A DNA stretch of 64,000 nucleotides from Rhipicephalus microplus. Lineage: Eukaryota > Arthropoda > Arachnida > Ixodida > Ixodidae. This document shows positions 57,401 to 64,000 of the stretch, piece after piece (the stretch's first letter is position 1; each line of letters starts with the position of its first letter). The DNA lies in the NCBI RefSeq assembly GCF_043290135.1, contig NC_134707.1:79936987-80000986 (forward strand). Reading direction: 5' to 3'. The translations under genes and the position numbers were made by a program. The notes beneath the pieces are model-generated. The model saw nothing but the letters and a program-made list of their open reading frames with translations, ran no database searches and was not told the origin of the DNA.

Positions 57401-58290
57401 AAGCATATCAAAGAATTAATACTTCAACTAGCGGTTAAGTACACAGATTCGTTTAGGGTCGTAACAGCTCTGAAAACGCTGAAAAACATAAGTGTCATGT
57501 TCTTATATCACTTTACTCTCTTTTATGCACAATTAACGCCCTCAAACGACAGGCTGTGGTGTGTTGTATGCCACGGCACCGCGAGATCGCTAGAAGCGTA
57601 TGGTGGACCAGCTGGTTGGGTCCGCGCACGACCATGCACCCGCCAATACATCCCTGACCATCCCTGCAGTTGACATAAAACCCTTCCTATGATGGGAGCT
57701 CAGGGCGTTCTGGCAACGCCTGTGGGATATGCATACGGACAATAAATTGCACGTTATCAAACTGAGACTTGAAAATTGGCCAACAGTATCCAGATTTGGT
57801 ACACACAAGGCTACAAATAGGACACACTCACTAAACACATTCACACCTTTTGTCTGGTGGTGATCCGCCATTGTGTGAGACATGTTTAGAACAACTTATG
57901 GTTCTGCACATCCTTGTGCAGCGCAATGAGCTAGATGCCCTGAAAAACAAGCACTTTTTTGCTTTCCTGCCGACAGCCGCTGCCGCTACATCCGGCCATG
58001 CTCATCGGTAGGTATCCGCTTTTTAAAATCGAATCACTGTTTGCATCTTTAAACAATATACATAGCTTTCAACCCATATACCGAGCTGATCCGTAGCATG
58101 ACCTTACTACTGAGTTCGCGGCTGCCGTGGCTACGTTTTCAGCATAGTTTTATCGTCACGTCGTTTTCTTTCAAGTTTCACTGTACACATTTCACGACAC
58201 TGTCATGCTTTTAATACTTCTATGTTTTCATCCGTGTAAGCGCGAGTAATTTGAAGGTCCCTTTACAGCCACATACCATATCATTGCTCA
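54431..58290 (+). pseudogene. LINE D ORF2 (endonuclease, RT, RNase H), disrupted
   Basis: The endonuclease starts IQWNVGGLP (54438) and keeps YGSDHFSIIF (~55035). The RT has NCCNRTTPGSDCIAYEML (~55737), AIIIPILKQGKDPSSASSY, RPIALTSCLCKVFEKMINRR, LDMEKAYNTTWRFG (Asp region, ~56134), and YVDDVQVVFQS (~56398), an intact YVDD. LNTQKSTCILF and LGLILDAKLNF follow. The RNase H-like part has NIFTAEVHAI (Glu) and VKYTDSFRVV (Asp) near 57360-57450. A C-terminal PPLCETCLEQLMVLHIL zinc-like segment lies near 57866. Numerous stops, especially across the endonuclease. Confidence 0.8.
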
Positions 58291-58377
58291 CATCTCCTGT
58301 CTACTGAAATGGCGCTCTTTGAACATCAATTGGCCCTTGCACCATTAAGTTCTACACATCATCATCACAACAACACG

Positions 58378-58879
58378 AGAAACGGTGTTGCAGCAATTAG
58401 TACACAGAACGCTTGAACCAACGTCGCGGCCAATTGTTGTGACCAGCAAAATCACAAGGAAGCAAACAGGTGCGGCCATGCTGTATTATTTTTATTGCCT
58501 TGCCTCATAATAATTTTAGCAATACAGTCAACGACCACCGCTTCTAAGCACCGCCATGATTACCAGAGAGAAACGGATAAAACGTTCCCATTGGCTCTGT
58601 GGCTGTGCCTATGGCATAAAGTTAATGTAACAGACTCTAGAGGAAAATCTGGGCCGGAAAAGCTGTTACCATATATGCACAAAGCGCTAATATTTTGAAA
58701 CGTAGTCATTGTCATTACAATACTTCAAATAGGCGCTAAATATAGCCGTTCAAACAACTCAAATATTATCAATATAAATTATAAACAAGCATGTTCATAT
58801 ACCATATGCGGATGAAAATTGAGAACTATTTATATCAATTACCTTTAGAAAAGATACAATGGTCATTTATGCAATTTAC
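58378..58879. other. AT-rich spacer between LINE D and LINE E
   Basis: No recognisable coding, RNA or repeat signal. The 67-codon ORF at 58495 has no motif. Confidence 0.4.
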
Positions 58880-59416
58880 CCCACAGGGGCGTCTGCGCAA
58901 GTACGTATTTGGTGCGTAGCGACACCACGAACCCGAGCTAACGAGGGAGTTTCGACTCCCTCCCACGCCTAGCCGTCCGTGGCTTTGCCGTGTCCGGGGC
59001 AAAGGGGATCCTGGGAGTTGAGCCGACGTCGGGTGATTGGACCTTTAAGGCCCCCCGGCAGAGGCAATACACCCCTTTGGCCCCGGCTTCACGTAGACGG
59101 CACCCCTAGGCTGACCCACCCAGGGAAAATCGGCAGTCGCCTTTTCCTGTCTCCTCCTCTCTCTCCATCTTCGTATTTTCGACTACTTTTGACCTTTCCT
59201 GTCCTCTCCTCACTTCTTTTGACTTCCACAATTCTCGGCGGAAATAGTTAACCTGGTGTAGATATCCAACCTTGGGTATATATATTAGGTTATAGCGGCC
59301 ATGTATGGCTAGCGCTTGCGTCTCCTTCGCGTCTAACAGCGTCCGCTTGTTGGGCTCAGTGATGGGTGGCTGGCATGGCCGCCGAATAAACTTTCTTATT
59401 TATAGAAACTCCTAGC

Positions 59417-60565
59417 CCTCTCACAACCAATCGCCCCTGCAAGAGGTGGCACACCGATGAAATTTTTGAATTTCTACCAAACAAAAAAGATAACTTCCCG
59501 AAATACCACATCATTCACTGTGAAAGTACAGAAGGGAAAGCTAGAAGCATTTCACCTTTGCTTCTGTCCAAATGCCTTAAAGAAACACTAGGCGCGGGCT
59601 AAAAAGGCTAAAAAGTCACAAAGACCCCAAATGGTGACCGGCCTCTCAAAGTAAAAGACCACGCACAGTACCAGAGACTGCATAACCATACATCATTTGG
59701 TGATCAGCCTATCACAATCACACCGCATCGAACCATAAACACCGTGAAGGGTGTTGTATCAGATGGAGATCTCATGGACCTCTCTGATGAGGAACTTCTA
59801 ACAGGCTGGAAAGACGAAAATGTCATTCAGGTGCAGCGTATCAAAATGAGAAGAGAAAAGAAAAACCCCAACGAAACACATCATACTCAATTTTGCATCT
59901 AGCACTCTCCCCACTGAAATAGCAACAGGATATCTTAAACTGCCTATCATACCATACATATCCAACCCGCGGCGCTGCTTTAAGTGTCAGAGGTTTGTTC
60001 ATGGCTCCCAGCACTGCCGAGGACAGCTTACTTGCGTGAAATGCGACACCAATGGTCATACCGCTGACGATGACTGTTAGTTACAAGTCCACTGCGCAAA
60101 GTGTGAGGGTGACCATCCCGCATATTCCAGGTCATGCGTGACATGGAAAAGGAAAAAAGAAATAATAATCATAAAGTTTATATTGAACATAAGCTACCGT
60201 GAAGCGTGGCAGCGCGTTTCCCCGCCTTTTGCAGAAAATACCTCGTATGCCGATGTGGTGCGAGGGGGGTAAGCACCACTTCAGTTTTTGGCAATGCCTT
60301 GAACCACGCCTAGCGTGCCGAGGCAAACGCCTCAACCCCCCACGGGAGGAGCAGCCTCGGCTGCCCCACCTCGACTGAATACAGCCCCACCGAAGGTCCC
60401 TGTGAACCTTGGCAGCAGCCAGGGCACCACACAAACTAAAGAGGTCCGCTCGACTTCCAGCTCGGTGGGGTCAAAGGCTCCGTCTGTCACGACGAAACCT
60501 ACAATGAAAACAACATTGTCTGTCGTCTCTCCTGAGGCGATGGACATATCCAGTGCATTGGCGTA
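59417..60565 (+). pseudogene. LINE E ORF1 (gag-like), disrupted
   Basis: The N-terminal frame reads RPCKRWHTDEIFEFLPNKKDNFPKYHIIHC in pieces and ISPLLLSKCLKETLG, then TINTVKGVVSDGDLMDLSD. After a frameshift near 59870 comes LPIIPYISNPRRCFKC and three knuckles: CFKCQRFVHGSQHC, CVKCDTNGHTADDDC, CAKCEGDHPAYSRSC (~59973-60137). A basic WKRKKE and a Pro/Ala/Thr-rich tail lead to ~60565. It corresponds to D ORF1 without the SINE. Confidence 0.75.
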
Positions 60566-60721
60566 GATTGCGCCAAAGGAGCGGCGAGGTCCCCTTGACC
60601 GCTCTAAAAAAGACACAACAGTAAATACAGGGCCTCCTAAAGGCTCTGTAAGATAAGACACTTTTCTCTTAAGACACCAGCCACACTTATTTCGTACACA
60701 CAGCACTTATTTACTCCCATA

Positions 60722-63700
60722 ATGGAGACACAAATTATACAATGGAACGTGAGTGGACTACTTCGAAACCTCGACGATGTCCAAGAACTTCTACACAAGC
60801 ATTCTCTAAAAGTGCTGCGTGTAAAGAAAACACACCTAAAATTCAAGAATACAAATTTTTGCGTCAGTATTTTGTCTTCCGAAAAGACAGAGATGATGCT
60901 GTGGCGTCATCTAGGGGTGTAGCCATTGTTGTTAATAGAGGAGTAGCATGTACTTATGTACCACTACTAACGTCTCTAGAGGCACGGGCTATTCGAGCTC
61001 GTCAGCATCTGATCTCTATACATACCACCACAACACCATCTGGAAAAACATGAATTCCAGTCTTTAATAGATGAGTTACCAGAACCTTATCTGGTTCTAG
61101 GAACCTGATTGCGCACAGCGGTTTATGGGGTGGCTGTCAATGTGATGCACGAGGTTGTCTCATCGAACAGTTCCTCTTTTCATCAGGTGCTTTTTTGTTG
61201 AATAGGAAAGAGTCAACATATTACAACAATGCAAACGAAACTTACTCCTCTGTAGACCTGAGTATTGCATCTCCTTCACTTCTACCACTACTCCAATTGA
61301 AAATTTTAAATTATCCTTACTAAAGTGCCCATTTTTCGGTCGTTTTGAGTTTACCGACATCATATGAATGTCCTTCGCTAGTTCCCAAATGGCTGACATA
61401 CAGAGCCGACAGGGAACAGTTTTATAATATTACTCATTTAAGTTGGACAGACATATGTGGGTTAAGCATAGATGAAGCTGTGCAGTACTTCACAGTTTTC
61501 CTTATTGACGCAGCAGCCAAGTGCATCCCGCAAACTTCTTGACCGCCCGGCAAGCGAAGCATCCCATGGTGGAACACTGAGTGTCGTAATGCGCGAAAGG
61601 AGCAGAACAAGGCATGGAGGTTGCTTCGGAATTCACCAACCGCCGAAAATCTTGACAGCTTTAAGAAAATAAAATCTCAAGGCTGGAGAACGCGTCGGCA
61701 GGCCAGACGAGAAAGCTGGCACAAGTTCTTACCAGGGATCAATTCATATACACAAAAGGCTAAAGTCTGGAACATGGTTCGTATGGTAGCAGGAAGACAA
61801 GTACATTCATTCCCACTCATTAACATGCAGGGTGACAGCCTAAAAGATCTGGCGAACTTCCTCGGTGCCCACTACGAGCAGGTGTGTAGCGCATCACACT
61901 ATACTGAAGCTTTCCAAAGATATAAAGCAAGGATAGAAAAGCAGAAACTAGAACACAAGTGTACAAACTACGAGGCATACAACAACCCTTTTAACTTAGC
62001 TGAGCAAAGAACATCACTATACTCCTTCAGTAATTCTGCCCCAGGCTACGACCGTGTCGTGTACGAAATTTAGAAAAACCTGTCACTCAAAACGCAGAAA
62101 ACATTACTCTCCGTATACAATGCTACCTGGCTTTCTGGCGCCATCTCTGCTTCCTGGAAAGAGGCTATAATTATTCCCATACTAAAAGAGGGCAAGGACC
62201 CTTCCTGAGTTTCAATTTATAGGCCCATTGCGCTAACAAGCTGCCTTTGTAAACTTTTTGAATATATGATAAACCACCGACGTTTACATTTCCTTGAAAC
62301 ACATACTCCGCTCGACTGATTCCAGTATGGCTTTCGAGAGGGTAGATCCGCCACCGACCATTTGGTGCGTATTGAGGCAGAGATGCGAGACGCTCTCATC
62401 CACAAATAACACTTCCTCTCTGTGTTCCTCGATATCGAGAAGGCTTACGACACAACATGGCGTTATGGCATATTAAGGGAATTGTCTTACCTGGGTGTCC
62501 GTAGTAGAATGTTTTCCATAATCGAGAGTTACTTGTCCAATCGGACATTCCGTGTCCGTATGGAAGTGTTCTCTCCCAAACATTTGTCAAAGAAACGGGA
62601 GTACCGCAAGGTGTTGTACTTAGTTGTACACTTTTTATTATCAAAATGAATTCGTTGCACCTGTCCATTCCACCCAATATGTTGTATTGTACATATGTCG
62701 ACGACGTCCAGCTTGGCTTCAAGTCATGCAACTTGGCGATGTGTGAGCGGCAGGTTCAGCTAGGTTTAAAGAACTTCTCCAAATTGGCAGATAAAAATGG
62801 ATTCCGACTGAACCCACAAAAAAGCACGTGTGTCTTGTTTTCTCGAAAGAGAGGCATGCACTCAGAACCTGACATTCAACCAAACAGTCAACGTCTGTCT
62901 GTTAGTGCCGAGCATAAATTCTTAGGCCTAATCTTGGACAACAAGTTGACCTTCATACCACACATCAAGAATTGAAAAACAAATTGTGTAGAATTCATGA
63001 ATGTTCTAAATGTGTTGTCACGTTCGACATAGGGTAGTGGCAGGCAACGTCTCATGAATTTGTATGGAAGCCTCATTCGCACCCGCTTAGATTATGGGGC
63101 CGTTGTTTATCAGTCTGCGACTCAAAGTGCTTTGAAGATGCTGGACCCTGTGCATCATTTTGGCATGCACCTTTCTACAGGCGCTTTCCGCACCAGCCCT
63201 GTGGAAAGCCTGAATGCGGAATCGAATGAGTGGTCACTCTATTCACAGAGATGTTGCGCATCTTTTGTGTACTACCTAAAGGCGAACGCAGACAGAGAAC
63301 ACCCCTCTCATTTCACGATTAATGACCAGTTTTACTCTGCCCTGTTCCACAGCCGTCCTCCGTTGAGGCAGTCCTACTCACTTCGTGTGAGAGGCCTCGC
63401 TGAGGAAACCGATGTGCCACTTCTAGAACACTGTTCGATGGCTCCTGCTGCATATCTACCGCCGTGGCAGTGGCAGCTTATCGACTGTGGCATATCTTTT
63501 GCGGAAGTCACAAAGCATGCGCCTGTTGCACGCATCCGCACATACTTTCATGAACTCCAACACAAATAAAGTTGTCCCTAATACTACACCGATGCCTCAA
63601 AGATGAACATTGCTGTCTCGTATGCTGCGGTCGGTCCATCCTTATCATATAATGGTACTCTTCATCCTAACACAAGCATCTTTAATGCAGAAGCTCATGT

Positions 63701-64000
63701 GATACTTGCGGCCAGTAAACATATTAAACAAACAAAACTATTAAGCGCAGTAATATACACAGATTCCCTAAGCGTGGTAAAAGCCTTCAAAACCCTGAAA
63801 AAAAACACAAAAATTCCGTTCTTGTATGTCTTTACTCGCTCCTATGCGCAGTATACTCGCTCAAACAGCATGTTGCAGTGTCTTGGGTGCCAGCACACCG
63901 CGAGATAGAAGGAAACGAATTGGCGGACCACTTGGCTGTATCTGCCAAGCCAACCAATGTCAATACAACAATAGTGATCCCTGCACTCGACCTCAAACCT
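60722..64000 (+). pseudogene. LINE E ORF2 (endonuclease, RT, RNase H), 3' cut by window
   Basis: It starts METQIIQWNVSGLLRNL (60722). The endonuclease Glu motif is changed to VKKTHL, and the SDH site to SAHFSVV (~61326), so the nuclease is dead. The RT has ASWKEAIIIPILKEGKDPS, YRPIALTSCLCKLFEYM, LDIEKAYDTTWRYGILREL (~62428), and YVDDVQLGFKS (~62695), an intact YVDD. LNPQKSTCVLF follows. RNase H: YYTDASK in frame near 63585, SIFNAEAHVILAASKHI (Glu) and VIYTDSLSVVKAF (Asp), then a frameshifted equivalent of the final His region near 63890. Several stops between endonuclease and RT. Confidence 0.82.

Larger units (their letters stand above)
52424..58377 (+). mobile_element. LINE copy D, I-like with RNase H, nearly full length
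   Basis: The ~5.95-kb element has a 5' leader shared with copy E (ACTCCCTCCCACGCCTAGCC, GGACCTTTAAGGCCCCCCGG). It then carries a three-zinc-knuckle ORF1, an ORF2 with endonuclease, RT and RNase H, and a 3' end with CATCATCATCACAACAACA. RNase H after RT points to the I/Jockey group, most like I. Both ORFs are broken. A SINE lies in ORF1. Confidence 0.8.
58880..64000 (+). mobile_element. LINE copy E, same I-like family as D, cut by window end
   Basis: The 5' leader is collinear with copy D (ACTCCCTCCCACGCCTAGCC, GGACCTTTAAGGCCCCCCGG). Then come ORF1 with three zinc knuckles, and ORF2 through RT into RNase H at the window end. D and E have the same orientation, with 5' ends ~6.46 kb apart. They differ at many positions, so this is not a recent duplication. 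Confidence 0.8.

Overview
This is eukaryotic, almost entirely repetitive DNA with no identifiable single-copy host gene. It is most likely from a hard tick (Ixodidae). The main reason is three copies of a tRNA-derived SINE that I recognise as Ruka-like, a family described from ixodid ticks; the non-LTR retrotransposons present also fit. The species assignment is from memory and was not searched.

Layout. (1) About 0.18-31.0 kb is a head-to-tail array with a period of roughly 231 bp. It resumes at 35.8-36.3 kb and 41.4-42.9 kb, for roughly 135-140 units estimated from length and period. Each unit contains a tRNA-Ile(UAU)-like gene with an 18-nt intron at the canonical position between 37 and 38, internal A and B boxes, a T-run 4-6 nt downstream, and a spacer of about 140 bp. 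Most units have lost some stem pairing. One copy (11009-11100) pairs perfectly in all four stems, and another (41817-41908) pairs throughout if wobbles are allowed. The array holds a nearly identical 4,637-bp tandem duplication (17.1-26.4 kb), older higher-order repeats, and copies whose anticodon has changed to UAC or AAU. (2) A fragment resembling a Helentron (11.58-12.56 kb), with a 60-bp minisatellite and an endonuclease-like ORF, sits in the T-run after one unit. (3) Three copies of a Tx1/L1-like non-LTR retrotransposon (A 31.0-35.8, B 36.3-41.4, C from 42.9 kb) enter the array. All three have their 5' junction at the same nucleotide region, in the D loop of the tRNA just after AATTGG. 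A and B have 15-bp imperfect target duplications that contain the whole A box. (4) Copy C is split by a nested insertion (about 43.34-47.08 kb) carrying a dead Tc1-like transposase between inverted repeats, and its 3' half is decayed or missing. (5) 49.0-51.2 kb holds a SINE, a diverged tandem repeat of about 145 bp and a minus-strand LINE tail. (6) 52.4-64.0 kb holds two head-to-tail copies (D, E) of an RNase H-bearing I-like LINE. E runs off the window; D carries a SINE in ORF1.

How it fits together. The array and the A/B/C family look like a host multicopy RNA-gene locus with a site-specific retrotransposon living in it, comparable in logic to R1/R2 in rDNA or to Tx1-clade elements in U2 and 5S genes. 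Here the target would be a tRNA-Ile(UAU) array. This is the best candidate for an undescribed system. No copy of any mobile element in the window looks autonomous: all carry stops, frameshifts or lost catalytic residues.
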